Part shown: piece by piece, positions 50,801 through 60,081 of the stretch
Layout: every line of letters begins with the position of its first letter
How positions within the stretch are numbered: position 1 is the first letter of the stretch
NCBI GenBank assembly: GCA_900466745.1
Contig: UBNE01000015.1
Span: 62,001-126,000 of the forward strand
Direction of reading: 5' to 3'
From: Hyphomicrobiales bacterium
GTDB taxonomy: Bacteria > Pseudomonadota > Alphaproteobacteria > Rhizobiales > Beijerinckiaceae
DNA: 64,000 bases
The notes under the pieces: generated by a model
What the model was told of the DNA's origin: nothing
Database searches by the model: none
The model's input: only the letters and a program-made list of their open reading frames with translations
Translations under genes and position numbers: made by a program

Positions 50801-51916
50801 TCAGGCGGCGATCCCGGCCTCGGTCGCCGGGAAGATGTGAAGGCGCTGCAGCGGAATGCGCAGCCCGACCTTCGTTCCGAGTTCGTGACGGCCGGCATCG
50901 TCGACCGTGATCTGGCGGCCGGCGGCCTCGACCTTGTAGCGGTAGATGCCGCCGGGATAGGCGCGCGCGGCGATGACGCCGGGGACGAGCAGGTCGCCGC
51001 TCGCGGCCGGCGCGTCGAGCGCGCCGAGGCTGGCGACGTCGTCGCGGAAATAGCCGAGCGCCTCGCCGCTCGGCAGCGCGGCGGCGGCCGCGTCGGCGAG
51101 CGTGGCGCGGGCCTCGCCGGCGGCGACCGCGGCCTGCGCGCCGCTGCGCGCGATGCTGAGCGGCAGGACGTTCTCCGCCCCCATGAAATTGGCGACGAAG
51201 GCCGAGGCCGGGCGGTCATAGACCTCCTCCGGCGTGCCGACCTGGGCGATGCGCCCCGCCTGCATGATGACCAGCCGGTCGGCCATGGTCATCGCCTCCT
51301 CGCGGTCATGGGTGACATGGACGGCGGTGAGACCGAGTCGCTGCTGGATGGCGCGGATCTCGTGGCGCATCGTCATGCGGATCTTGGCGTCAAGATTGGA
51401 GAGCGGCTCGTCGAGCAGCAGGATGCCGGGGTCGATGGCGAGCGCGCGGCCGAGCGCGACGCGCTGGCGCTGGCCGCCGGACAGGGCGGTCACCTTGCGG
51501 TTCTCGTAGCCGGCGAGGCCGAGGAAGCTCAGCATCTCGCCGACCTTGGCGGCGATCTCCGCCTTGGACCTGCCGCGCAGCTTAAGGCCGTAGCCGATGT
51601 TCTGCAGCACCGTCATATGCGGCCAGAGCGCATAGGACTGGAACACCATCGCCATGCCGCGCTTCTCGGGCGGCAATCCCGCGATATCCCGGCCGCCGAC
51701 GACGATCGAGCCGGCCTCGACCGGGACGAAGCCGGAGAGCGAGCGCAGCAGCGTGGTCTTGCCGCAGCCGGAGGAGCCGAGCAGCGCCGTGAAGCTGCCG
51801 GGCGCGAAATCCAGGTCGATGCCGTGCAGCACGCGCGTGCCGCCATAGGCCACTTGGAGGCCGCGCACGGCGATGGCGGCGCCGCTTCCCGCTCTGGCTT
51901 GCGTTTCCGGCTGCAA
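50801..51916 (-). CDS. PotA/UgpC-like ABC transporter ATP-binding protein
   Basis: 371 residues, usual length. Walker A is GSSGCGKTTLLRSL (~46), Q-loop region MVFQSYALWPHM, signature LSGGQRQRVALGRALA, Walker B GILLLDEPLSNLDAK, then a C-terminal TOBE domain (~285-365). First gene of the four-gene importer operon. A perfect inverted repeat AATGGAA/TTCCATT lies 36-55 bases upstream in the divergent region. It drives import of an unknown solute, perhaps a polyamine or amide. Confidence 0.93.
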   Translation of the reverse strand: MQPETQARAGSGAAIAVRGLQVAYGGTRVLHGIDLDFAPGSFTALLGSSGCGKTTLLRSLSGFVPVEAGSIVVGGRDIAGLPPEKRGMAMVFQSYALWPHMTVLQNIGYGLKLRGRSKAEIAAKVGEMLSFLGLAGYENRKVTALSGGQRQRVALGRALAIDPGILLLDEPLSNLDAKIRMTMRHEIRAIQQRLGLTAVHVTHDREEAMTMADRLVIMQAGRIAQVGTPEEVYDRPASAFVANFMGAENVLPLSIARSGAQAAVAAGEARATLADAAAAALPSGEALGYFRDDVASLGALDAPAASGDLLVPGVIAARAYPGGIYRYKVEAAGRQITVDDAGRHELGTKVGLRIPLQRLHIFPATEAGIAA

Positions 51917-51951
51917 GGCCTACTCCCCGATCGTCGCTTTTGTTGCCGGGC

Positions 51952-51971
51952 AATGGAATTTTTCTTCCATT
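51952..51971. promoter_or_regulatory. candidate operator between importer operon and phosphoesterase
   Basis: AATGGAA (51952-51958) and TTCCATT (51965-51971) form a perfect inverted repeat with a TTTTTC spacer. It lies in the AT-rich divergent region before the importer ATPase gene and the phosphoesterase gene. The pattern resembles RpiR- or LacI-type half-sites; no regulator gene is adjacent. Confidence 0.5.
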
Positions 51972-52014
51972 TTCCGCCTTTATTGAAATAAACATTACGT
52001 ACGGGGCGCAGTCT

Positions 52015-52554
52015 ATGCAAGAGCTTTATGAAACTCAGATGACACCGCGGATTCATTCTCTCTGGCTGCTGCCCTCGCCTGCCGACGCCGCCATGCTGGC
52101 CGATCTCGCCGGCGGCTTGTCGGCGCGTTTCGGCACGCCGCTCTTCGCCCCGCATCTGACACTGAAAGGTGACACGCAGATGCCGCTCGCCATGCTGCAG
52201 CAGGCGGTTGAGGCCGCGGCCGCGACGGCCGCCGCCTTCGCCGCGCCGGTCGCGCGGGTCGAGGGCGGCGAGGCCTTCTTCCGCTCCTTCTATGCGCGCT
52301 TCGCCGTCTCGCCGGCGCTGGCGGCGCTGAAGCGGGCGCTCGATCCGGCGGAGCTCGACGGCTTCATGCCGCATGTCTCGCTGCTCTACGGCCCGGTCGC
52401 GCCGGCGGCCAAGGCCGCGGCCATCGCCGAGACCGATGCGCGGCTCGCCGGGCGCAGCATCCGCTTCGACCGGATCGGCATCGTCACCTCGGGGCAGGAC
52501 GTGCCGATCGCCGATTGGCGGGTCGTTGCGAGCGTCGGGCTGCGCTCCGCATAG
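52015..52554 (+). CDS. 2H phosphoesterase (cyclic phosphodiesterase-like)
   Basis: 179 residues. Two H-x-[TS] motifs define the 2H family: PHLTLKG (~48) and PHVSLLYG (~123). Such enzymes open 2',3'-cyclic phosphates or act as 2'-5' RNA ligase-like proteins. The start is uncertain: ATG at 52015 or 52039 both lack a good ribosome-binding site; the second begins closer to the conserved strand (SLWLLPSPAD). It is divergent from the importer operon with the candidate operator between. Confidence 0.75.
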   Translation: MQELYETQMTPRIHSLWLLPSPADAAMLADLAGGLSARFGTPLFAPHLTLKGDTQMPLAMLQQAVEAAAATAAAFAAPVARVEGGEAFFRSFYARFAVSPALAALKRALDPAELDGFMPHVSLLYGPVAPAAKAAAIAETDARLAGRSIRFDRIGIVTSGQDVPIADWRVVASVGLRSA

Positions 52555-52609
52555 CGCCCCGGCGCCATTGCGGGGAGCATGGCGGCGCGGCAAGCCAGAA
52601 GGGCCGCCC

Positions 52610-54475
52610 CTACTCCCCGGTCAGCTCGCGGTTGCGGCGGCTGACCTCCTCGCTGTAGCGCTTGATCGCATGCGCCTCGCTGAGGATGCCGACGAGGCGG
52701 CGGCTGTCGCGGTCGGCGACCACCGGCAGCGCCTCGCTCTCCGCCTCGTCGAAGAGCTTGAGCGTGTCGCGCACCGACATGTTGGCGAGCAGCATCCGGT
52801 CCGCATTGCGCAGCAGATGGCGGACCGTGCGTGGCGCCGGTTCCGTCGCGGCCTCGTCGTCGAGGGCGGGGTCGGGCTCGTAGAGCGCGCCCGGCGGCAC
52901 CATGCCGGCATAGGCGTCGTTCGGGCCGACGGCGACGAGGTAGTTGGTCGAGCCCGGCGGGTATTTCAGCCGCGCCTCGGCGATCGGCGCGTCGGCCTCG
53001 ATCTTGGGCACCTCGAGGCGCATCATGCTGCCCGCGGTGAGGTCGCGGATCCAGCCGACGTCATAGGCGCCGCGGATGCTCTCGCCGCGCAGGTGGAAGC
53101 GCCAGGTCGCGAAGGAGAAGCCGAAGAGCCGGCGTGTCACCAGCGAGGCCGCCCCCGCCGCGCCCATCACCGCCAGCGTCAGCTTGAGGTCGCCGGTCAT
53201 CTCCAGCGCCAGCAGCGCCATGGTCATCGGCCCGCCGACGATGGAAACGGCGAGCGAGCTCATCCCGACCAGCGCGAACAGCGTCTCGTGGCCGACGAGA
53301 TTGGGGAAGAACGGCACCAGCACGCCGATGAAGAGCCGCCCGGTCACGACCCCGAGCAGCAGCGAGGCGAAGAACAGGCCGCCGCGGAAGCCGGAGCCGA
53401 TCGAGACTGAGGAGGCCAGCGCCTTGGCGACCATGACCAGCGTCAACAGGCCGAGGCTGGTCTCCATGCCGAGATAGAGATTGATCGCGCCGTGCCCGGC
53501 CGAGAAGACCGCCGGAATCCAGATGGCGAGCCCGCCGACGACGAGGCCGCCGAAGGCCGGGCGCAGATAGGTCGGGATGCGCGAGCGCCGGAAGCCCATC
53601 TCGATGAAGGCGGCGGCGCGCATGACGACGATGCCGACGAGGCCGCAGGCGGAGCCGAGCAGCACGACCAGCGGCAGGTCGGAGATCGTGATCGACCCGA
53701 TCGCCGGCACCTCGACCGAGAGCAGCGCCGGCGAGAGGATGTCATGCGTGACGGTCGCCATGAAGGTGGCGGCCATCACCGGCACGAAGACCGCGATCGA
53801 ATAACTGCCGAGAATGAGCTCGAAGGCGTAGAAGGCGCCGGTCAGCGGCGCGTCGAAGGCCGCCCCGATCGCGCCGCCGGCGGCGCAGCCGACGATCAGC
53901 CGCATATCCGCCCGGCGCAGGCGCAGCCGCCGGCCGATATGCGAGGCGAAGCCGCTGGCGGCCTGGGTGTAGCCGGCTTCGAGGCCGACCGAGGCGCCGC
54001 TGCCGCTCGAGCCGATGGTCTGAAGCGCGACGATGAGGCTGTCGCGCATCGACATGCGCCCGCCATGCAGGGCATTGGCCTCGATCGGGTCGACCGGCTG
54101 GCTGCGCCGGCGGAAGAAGAACCAGGAGGCGAAGCCGACGACGAGGCCGCCGGCCACCGGCCCCGCCACGGCGCGCCAGGCCGGAATGCCGGTGGTGACC
54201 GAGAGGCGCTGGCCGTCGGCGAGGCCGAAGACCCATTCGTGCAGGAGCTGCGTCGCCGCCGACATGGCGACCACGACCATGCCGGCGAGGATGCCGATCA
54301 CGGAGGCGAGCACGACGATGCCGATCTCGCTGGAGCGGATCAGCGCGCGCAGGCCCTGCTGCGGATCGGCGGGCGGGGCGTCGGGAGCTTTAGCGGTGAT
54401 CACGGGAGGCCCCGTCGGGCAGAGGGGTTTGCGTCGGCCGGCGCTCGCATAGCGCGATGCCGATGACAAGGGCAA
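52610..54475 (-). CDS. ClC-type chloride channel/antiporter with CBS domains
   Basis: 621 residues. About ten membrane segments; selectivity loops are visible as GSSGSGASVGLEAG (~165), the ClC GSG motif, and GSGFRGGLFFASLLLG (~335), the G-x-F-like loop. The last 170 residues hold two CBS-like units (SVRDTLKLFDEAESEALPVV near 560) that may bind nucleotides and gate. The N-terminal ~25 residues are uncertain: GTG at 54403 is an alternative start. It exchanges chloride or related anions across the inner membrane. It follows the Lrp gene by 63 bases. Confidence 0.87.
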   Translation of the reverse strand: MPLSSASRYASAGRRKPLCPTGPPVITAKAPDAPPADPQQGLRALIRSSEIGIVVLASVIGILAGMVVVAMSAATQLLHEWVFGLADGQRLSVTTGIPAWRAVAGPVAGGLVVGFASWFFFRRRSQPVDPIEANALHGGRMSMRDSLIVALQTIGSSGSGASVGLEAGYTQAASGFASHIGRRLRLRRADMRLIVGCAAGGAIGAAFDAPLTGAFYAFELILGSYSIAVFVPVMAATFMATVTHDILSPALLSVEVPAIGSITISDLPLVVLLGSACGLVGIVVMRAAAFIEMGFRRSRIPTYLRPAFGGLVVGGLAIWIPAVFSAGHGAINLYLGMETSLGLLTLVMVAKALASSVSIGSGFRGGLFFASLLLGVVTGRLFIGVLVPFFPNLVGHETLFALVGMSSLAVSIVGGPMTMALLALEMTGDLKLTLAVMGAAGAASLVTRRLFGFSFATWRFHLRGESIRGAYDVGWIRDLTAGSMMRLEVPKIEADAPIAEARLKYPPGSTNYLVAVGPNDAYAGMVPPGALYEPDPALDDEAATEPAPRTVRHLLRNADRMLLANMSVRDTLKLFDEAESEALPVVADRDSRRLVGILSEAHAIKRYSEEVSRRNRELTGE

Positions 54476-54538
54476 GCCCGCGCCCGAAACGGCCGCACCG
54501 CGGAAACCGTGCCGGAGCGCGCTGATTTCACGCGATTT

Positions 54539-55015
54539 CTAACCGACCGGCACGGCGAGCCCGGTCTTGACCCGGTCCATGGCGACGAAGCTGCGGAACT
54601 TGCGGATATTGGGGTTGGCGAAGAAGAGCCGGCGGGTCAGCGCCTCATAGGCCGCCATGCTCGGCACCAGCACGACCAGCATGAAGTCGACCTCGCCGGT
54701 GACGTAATAGCATTGCTGCACCTCCGGCGCGGCGAGGAAGGCGCTCTTGGCGGCGTCGATGTCGCCCGCCGTCTCGCTCACCAGCTCGACCTCGACGAAG
54801 AGCGTGATCGGATGGCCGAGCGCGGCCGGATCGACCACCGCGACATGGGCGCGGATGACGCCTTGCGCCTCCATCCGGCGGATGCGGCGCTGCACCGCCG
54901 GCGCCGACAGGTTGACCCGCTCGCCGATCACGCGCTGCGGCGTGGTGTTGTCGTGCTGCAGGATGGCGAGAATCGCCCGGTCGAAAGCGTCGAGTTGGAT
55001 ATCCGGCCCGGCCAC
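54539..55015 (-). CDS. Lrp/AsnC family regulator
   Basis: 158 residues from the GTG at 55015, which has GGAGGG 5 bases upstream; the ATG at 55054 would lie inside the palindrome region and adds 13 unconserved residues. N-terminal HTH (DAFDRAILAILQHDNTTPQRV, SAPAVQRRIRRMEAQGVI) and a C-terminal RAM/ligand domain (VTGEVDFMLVVLVPSMAAYE). It faces diaminopropionate ammonia-lyase across 105 bases with a perfect AAACTTGC/GCAAGTTT repeat. It likely activates that gene on sensing an amino acid. Confidence 0.9.
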   Translation of the reverse strand: MAGPDIQLDAFDRAILAILQHDNTTPQRVIGERVNLSAPAVQRRIRRMEAQGVIRAHVAVVDPAALGHPITLFVEVELVSETAGDIDAAKSAFLAAPEVQQCYYVTGEVDFMLVVLVPSMAAYEALTRRLFFANPNIRKFRSFVAMDRVKTGLAVPVG

Positions 55016-55032
55016 GCCGCCCTCCGCGAAAC

Positions 55033-55058
55033 AAACTTGCACAGCACCCGGCAAGTTT
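55033..55058. promoter_or_regulatory. candidate Lrp-type operator
   Basis: AAACTTGC (55033-55040) and GCAAGTTT (55051-55058) form a perfect 8-bp inverted repeat with a 10-base spacer. It lies 63-88 bases before the ammonia-lyase start and 18-43 before the regulator start, as expected for a site controlling both. Confidence 0.65.
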
Positions 55059-55120
55059 CAGCGCATTTTTCGCCCGCTTTGCAATATCCATTCGCCGGAC
55101 GATGCGAGGACGAGGGGACC

Positions 55121-56311
55121 ATGCTTCTCATCAATACCCATCCCGAATATGGGCACGATCTCGACCCGGCCGATCGCGCCACGCTCGGCCCGGAAGGCGC
55201 CGCGGCGATCGCGCGCCATCTCGCCCGGCGCGCCGGCCATGCGCCGACCCCGCTGCATGCGCTGCCGGGGCTGGCGGCGGCGCTCGGCATCGGCGGGCTC
55301 CATGTCAAGGACGAGGGCCAGCGCCTCGGCCTCGGCAGCTTCAAGGCCCTCGGCGGCGCCTATGCCGTGATCCGGCTGGTGCAGGAGGCCGCGGCGGAAC
55401 GGCTCGGCCGGGCCGTGGACGATGCCGATCTCGGCGATCCTGCCGTGCGGGCCGTTGCGGCCGGGATGACCTTCGCCTGCGCCACCGACGGCAACCATGG
55501 CCGCTCGGTCGCGCAGGGCGCGCAGCTCGTCGGCGCCCGGTCGGTGGTCTTCGTGCATGGCGGGGTCAGCGACGAGCGCGTCGCCGCCATTGCCCGCTTC
55601 GGCGCGGAGATGGTCCGCGTCGCCGGCACCTATGACGATTCGATCGTCGAGGCGGCCCGCGTCGCGGCGGAAAAGGGCTGGACCGTGGTGTCCGACACCT
55701 CCTGGGAGGGCTATGAGCGCATCCCGGCGCTGGTGATGCAGGGCTATACCGCGATCGCGCAGGAGGCCTTCGCCGCCTTGCCCGAACGGCCGAGCCATGT
55801 CTTCGTCCAGGCCGGCGTCGGCGGCATCGCCGCGGCGCTGGCGGCGCAGATGCTGACGCGGTTCGGCGCGGAGCGCCCCTTCTTCACCGTGGTCGAGCCG
55901 GAGCTCGCCGCCTGCCTGTTCGAGGCCGCGCGGCAGGGCCGTCCGGTGAAGATCGCCCATGGCGCGCCGACCGTGATGGCGATGCTCGAATGCTACGATC
56001 CTTCGCCGCTGGCGCTGCGCGTGCTCTACCGCGCCGCCGACGCCTTCCTCACCGTGGCGGATTCCGACGCCGTCGAGGCGATGAACCGGCTGGCGCGGCC
56101 GGTCGCGGGCGATCCGGCGATCGTCGCCGGCGAAAGCGGCGCGGCCGGGCTCGCCGGGCTCCTGGCAGCGCTGCGCCAGCCGGAAACGCGCGCGGCGCTG
56201 AAGCTCGACCGCAGCTCCCGCGTCTTCCTGGTCAACACCGAGGGCGCGACCGACCCGGCGCGCTATGCCGAGCTCGTCGGGCTCTCGCCCGAGGCGGTCG
56301 CCGCTGGCTGA
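55121..56311 (+). CDS. diaminopropionate ammonia-lyase
   Basis: 396 residues, PLP fold II. The PLP lysine is in LGSFKALGGAYA (~75), then CATDGNHGRSVAQGA, the GGxG-type loop GVGGIAAALAAQ, and VVSDTSWEGYE, which is typical of DpaL/YgeX. It splits 2,3-diaminopropionate into pyruvate and ammonia. An Lrp regulator is divergent and an MFS exporter follows 100 bases later, so the three may handle one amino acid. The start has AGGACGAGGGG upstream. Confidence 0.87.
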   Translation: MLLINTHPEYGHDLDPADRATLGPEGAAAIARHLARRAGHAPTPLHALPGLAAALGIGGLHVKDEGQRLGLGSFKALGGAYAVIRLVQEAAAERLGRAVDDADLGDPAVRAVAAGMTFACATDGNHGRSVAQGAQLVGARSVVFVHGGVSDERVAAIARFGAEMVRVAGTYDDSIVEAARVAAEKGWTVVSDTSWEGYERIPALVMQGYTAIAQEAFAALPERPSHVFVQAGVGGIAAALAAQMLTRFGAERPFFTVVEPELAACLFEAARQGRPVKIAHGAPTVMAMLECYDPSPLALRVLYRAADAFLTVADSDAVEAMNRLARPVAGDPAIVAGESGAAGLAGLLAALRQPETRAALKLDRSSRVFLVNTEGATDPARYAELVGLSPEAVAAG

Positions 56312-56411
56312 CCCGGATGGCCGGCCTGCTCCTGCCGCCATTGCGGAGAAGGCGGCCGGCGTCGTAGCAGGGGCGCGCGGCCCCTGCCCGGCCGCGTGCC
56401 GGAGGCCCTCG

Positions 56412-57608
56412 ATGAAGCTTCGTCCCGATACGCTGGCGATGACGGCCGTCCTCGCCATGCTGACGGCGCTGGGCCCGCTCTCCACCGATTTCTACCTGCC
56501 GTCCCTGCCGGAGATCGTCCAGGTCATGGGCACGGACGTCGCCGGCGCGCAGGCGACGCTGTCCTCCTTCCTGTTCGGCTTCGCCGCCGGCCAGATCGTC
56601 TGGGGGCCGCTCTCCGACCGGCTCGGCCGCCGGCCGATCCTGCTCGCGGGGCTGGGGCTGTTCGCGCTGGCGACGCTGGCCTGCGCCTTCGCGCCCTCGA
56701 TCGAGGCGCTGACCGCGGCGCGGGCCCTGCAGGCGCTCGGCGCCTCGGGGCCGATCGTGCTCGGCCGCGCCATGGTGCGCGACCTCTACGAAGGCGCGCG
56801 GGCCGGGCGGGAGCTGGCGCGGATGGGCACGATCATGGGGCTGGTGCCGGCGGTGGCGCCGGTGATGGGCGGCGTGCTGCAGGTCGCCTTCGGCTGGCGC
56901 TCGACCTTCTTCGCCTCCCTGCTCTTCGCGCTCGGACTGGCGGTCGCCATTATCACGGTGATGCCGGAGACATTGCGGCAGCGCTCGCCGCAGCCCCTGT
57001 CGCTGCCGGCGATCTTCCGGGGCTACGGGACGCTGCTGCAGAACCGCGCCTTCCGCGTCTATGTGGCGCTGACGGCGCTGGCCTATGCCGGGCTCTTCGC
57101 CTTCATCTCTGGCTCGTCCTTCGTGCTGACGGCGGTCTACGGGCTGACGCCGGTGCAGTACGGCTTCTCCTTCGCCACCGGCGTCATCGGCTATATCGGC
57201 GGCACCGTGCTGGCGCAGCGCCTCGTCGGCTCGCGCGGCATGGACGGCGTCATCGCGCTCGGCGTGCTCTGCCTGGCGCTCGGCGGGCTGCTGATGCTCG
57301 GCAGCGTCGCGACCGGCGCGGGCGGGGCGTTCGGCGTGGTGCTGTCCTGGGCGGTCTATGCCTGCGGCGTCGGCCTCGCCATGCCGCAGGCCCAGGCCTC
57401 GGCGATGATGCCCTTCCCGGATCGCGCCGGCGCCGCCTCCTCCTTCAACGGGCTGTGCCAGATGCTGCTTTCCGCCTGCATCGGCCTGCTCGTCGGCCAC
57501 CTGCTCAAGAACGCCGCGCTGCCCCTGCCGCTGGTGATGTCGGGGCTCGGCATCACCGCCTTCCTGCTGTTCAACCTGACCCGCCGCATCCGCGCCGGCA
57601 GGAGTTGA
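56412..57608 (+). CDS. Bcr/CflA family MFS drug transporter
   Basis: 398 residues, twelve predicted membrane helices. Typical sites: MLTALGPLSTDFYLPSLPEI at the first helix end, motif A GPLSDRLGRRPILL and motif C GLVPAVAPVMGGVLQ. Family members export drugs or dipeptides and cysteine pathway products. The ATG at 56412 is preceded by GGAGG. It likely shares the Lrp-controlled ammonia-lyase context. Confidence 0.9.
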   Translation: MKLRPDTLAMTAVLAMLTALGPLSTDFYLPSLPEIVQVMGTDVAGAQATLSSFLFGFAAGQIVWGPLSDRLGRRPILLAGLGLFALATLACAFAPSIEALTAARALQALGASGPIVLGRAMVRDLYEGARAGRELARMGTIMGLVPAVAPVMGGVLQVAFGWRSTFFASLLFALGLAVAIITVMPETLRQRSPQPLSLPAIFRGYGTLLQNRAFRVYVALTALAYAGLFAFISGSSFVLTAVYGLTPVQYGFSFATGVIGYIGGTVLAQRLVGSRGMDGVIALGVLCLALGGLLMLGSVATGAGGAFGVVLSWAVYACGVGLAMPQAQASAMMPFPDRAGAASSFNGLCQMLLSACIGLLVGHLLKNAALPLPLVMSGLGITAFLLFNLTRRIRAGRS

Positions 57609-57634
57609 CCGGCAGGAGCCGAACGGGCGGAAGC

Positions 57635-57656
57635 GAGGCGCCGGGAACCGCGCCTC
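57635..57656. terminator. hairpin between convergent MFS and PBP1A genes
   Basis: GAGGCGC (57635-57641) and GCGCCTC (57650-57656) form a perfect 7-bp stem. It lies just past the MFS stop and reaches into the PBP1A stop codon, so it could serve both directions. No T-run is visible. Confidence 0.4.
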
Positions 57657-59820
57657 AGCCGCCGAACAGGCGCTCGAAGAAGTTCTTCTCCTGCGGCGCC
57701 GGGGGCGTCCAGGCGCGGTCGCCCTCGAGCGGCATCGGGCCGCCCTGCTGCGGCGCCATCTGCGCCACCGGCGCCTCGACCGGGGCCGGCACGCCCTGCC
57801 AGAAGCCGCCGGGCAGCGGGATCGGCTGCGCCCCGACATGGGCGAGCTTCATGTACTTGCCCCAGATCTCGCCGGGCAGGCCGCTGCCGGTGACGCGCCG
57901 CATCGCCGAATTGTCGTCGTTGCCGACCCAGACCGCGGTGACGAGCCGGGCGGTGAAGCCGACGAACCAGGCGTCGCGATAATCCTGCGTGGTGCCCGAC
58001 TTGCCGCCCACCTCCCAGCCCGGGATGTTGAACTTGCTGCCGGTGCCGCCGTTCATGACGCCGGTGAACATCGTGTCCATCATCGCCAGCGGCTGCTTCT
58101 GGATGACCGGGCCGAAGTTGGTGGCCTTGCGGGCATAGACGACCTTGCCGCTGGTGGCCTTCACCTCGCGGATGACATAGGGCAGCACCGACTGCCCGCC
58201 ATTGGCGAAGGTGGCGTAGGCCGCCGTCATCTCGAGCGGCGTCACCTCGGAGGTGCCGAGCGCCAGCGAGAGATTGGGCTGGATCGCCGAGGTGATGCCG
58301 AGGCGCTGCGCGGTGCGGACGACCTCCTTCGGCGTGACCTCCTGGATCAGCCGGGCCGCGACCGTGTTGAGCGAATGCTGCATCGCGGTCCGCAGCGTCA
58401 CCGGGCCGCGATAGCTGCGCGAATAGTTCTCCGGCTCCCAGCCCTTGATCGAGAAGGGCGCGTCGTCGCGGATCGTGTCCGGCGTCAGCCCCTTCTCCAT
58501 CGCGGTCAGGTAGACGAAGGGCTTGAAGGAGGAGCCCGGCTGACGCCGCGCCGCGGTGGCGCGGTTGAACTGGCTCTTGGTGTAGTCACGCCCGCCGATC
58601 AGCGCGCGGATGGCGCCGTCCGGGGCCAGCGAGACGAGCGCGCCCTGCGAGGCGTGGAGCTTCGCCCCCTGCGCCGCCAGCGCGTCGACCAGGATGGTCT
58701 CGGCCGAACTCTGCAGCTTGGTGTCGATCGTCGTCAGCACGGTGACGTCGCCATCGACCGCGCCGATGAAGTCGTCGAGCACGTCCATGACGTAGTCGGC
58801 GGCGTAGTTGACCGAGCCGGCGCCGGTGCGCTCGGGCACCTCGGCCGGCGCCGTCATCGCCGTCCTGGCGGCGTCCTGCGAGATGAAGCCCTGGTCGGCC
58901 ATCGCCGTAATGACGAGCTTGGCCCGCTTCTCGGCGAGGTCCGGGTTGCGGTTCGGCGCCAGGCGCGAGGGCGCCTGGACGAGGCCGGCCAGCATCGCCG
59001 CCTCCGCGATCGTCACCGAGCGCGCCGATTTGTTGAAATAACGCTGCGCCGCCGCCTCGACGCCATAGGCGCCCGAGCCGAAATAGACGCGGTTGAGATA
59101 GAGCTCGAGGATCTGGTCCTTGCTGTAGGTGCGCTCCAGCCACAGCGCCAGGATCGCCTCCTGGATCTTGCGGGCGGCGGTCCGCTCCTGCGTCAGGAAC
59201 AGGTTCTTGGCGAGCTGCTGGGTCAGGGTCGAGCCGCCCTGCACCCCGCCGCGCCCGCGCAGATTGTTGACCACGGCGCGGGTGATGCCGACAGGATCGA
59301 CGCCGAAATGGTCGTAGAAGCGCCGGTCCTCGATCGCGACGAAGGCCTTGGGCAGATAGGGCGGCACCTCGCCCAAAGTGATGGTGCGCCCGCCGGTCTC
59401 GCCGCGATTGGCGAGCAAGGAACCGTCGGCCGCGAGGATCGCGATGTTGGGCGGCCGGCGCGGCACGGTGAGCTGGTCGATCGGCGGCAGTTGCGAGGCG
59501 TAATAGGCGACGACGCCGCCGACGCCGATGACGCACCAGAGACCGAGCACCATCGTCCAGTAGAACAGGCCGCCGAAGAGCGAGCGCCGCCGGCGCCGGC
59601 CGCGCTTCTTGCCGCCGCCGCTGCCCCCGCCGCCCGCGCGCTTGTCGCGGCGCGGCGGCTTGCGCAACTGCCGCTCGGGCTCGGTGCGGGTCGGGCCCTG
59701 CTGGAAGCGGACCGGGCGATCGTCGGGAGAAAGACGCATGTCACCGTCATCGCGGCTCTCGCCGCGCTCATAGCCAAAGGAGGGCTCGCGCCGCTCGCCT
59801 CGTGAAAACCGGTCGTTCAT
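57655..59820 (-). CDS. penicillin-binding protein 1A (bifunctional)
   Basis: 721 residues. A basic Gly/Arg-rich cytoplasmic segment (residues 1-78, with the GGGGSGGGKKRGRRRRR stretch) is followed by one membrane helix (~82-108). The glycosyltransferase 51 domain has EDRRFYDHFGVDP (~160) and GGSTLTQQLAKNLF. The transpeptidase domain has SSFK (SxxK), SLN and KSGTT. It polymerises and cross-links peptidoglycan in the periplasm. The ATG at 59820 gives the normal N terminus; the open upstream frame does not resemble the family. Confidence 0.93.
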   Translation of the reverse strand: MNDRFSRGERREPSFGYERGESRDDGDMRLSPDDRPVRFQQGPTRTEPERQLRKPPRRDKRAGGGGSGGGKKRGRRRRRSLFGGLFYWTMVLGLWCVIGVGGVVAYYASQLPPIDQLTVPRRPPNIAILAADGSLLANRGETGGRTITLGEVPPYLPKAFVAIEDRRFYDHFGVDPVGITRAVVNNLRGRGGVQGGSTLTQQLAKNLFLTQERTAARKIQEAILALWLERTYSKDQILELYLNRVYFGSGAYGVEAAAQRYFNKSARSVTIAEAAMLAGLVQAPSRLAPNRNPDLAEKRAKLVITAMADQGFISQDAARTAMTAPAEVPERTGAGSVNYAADYVMDVLDDFIGAVDGDVTVLTTIDTKLQSSAETILVDALAAQGAKLHASQGALVSLAPDGAIRALIGGRDYTKSQFNRATAARRQPGSSFKPFVYLTAMEKGLTPDTIRDDAPFSIKGWEPENYSRSYRGPVTLRTAMQHSLNTVAARLIQEVTPKEVVRTAQRLGITSAIQPNLSLALGTSEVTPLEMTAAYATFANGGQSVLPYVIREVKATSGKVVYARKATNFGPVIQKQPLAMMDTMFTGVMNGGTGSKFNIPGWEVGGKSGTTQDYRDAWFVGFTARLVTAVWVGNDDNSAMRRVTGSGLPGEIWGKYMKLAHVGAQPIPLPGGFWQGVPAPVEAPVAQMAPQQGGPMPLEGDRAWTPPAPQEKNFFERLFGG

Positions 59821-60081
59821 CCTGTCCCGTTCGGCCGATACCCGCCCCTGCGAGGGGTCAGGTGTAACAGGATTCAAACATGGCGCTTTTAAGGGTTCGT
59901 AAAGCGTGTGACGCGGCAAGAATAACACAGTCGTCGCGGGAACGTGATGAAATTTGCAAAAGCGCAAGCGACCGTCGCCGCGTGCGGGATATTGCGCAAA
60001 ATCGAAAGCCCTGCCTAAAAGCCGTAGGAAACGCGCAGGAACCCATCGAAACCCTTCCAACTGCATCGACAGAGGACCCAG

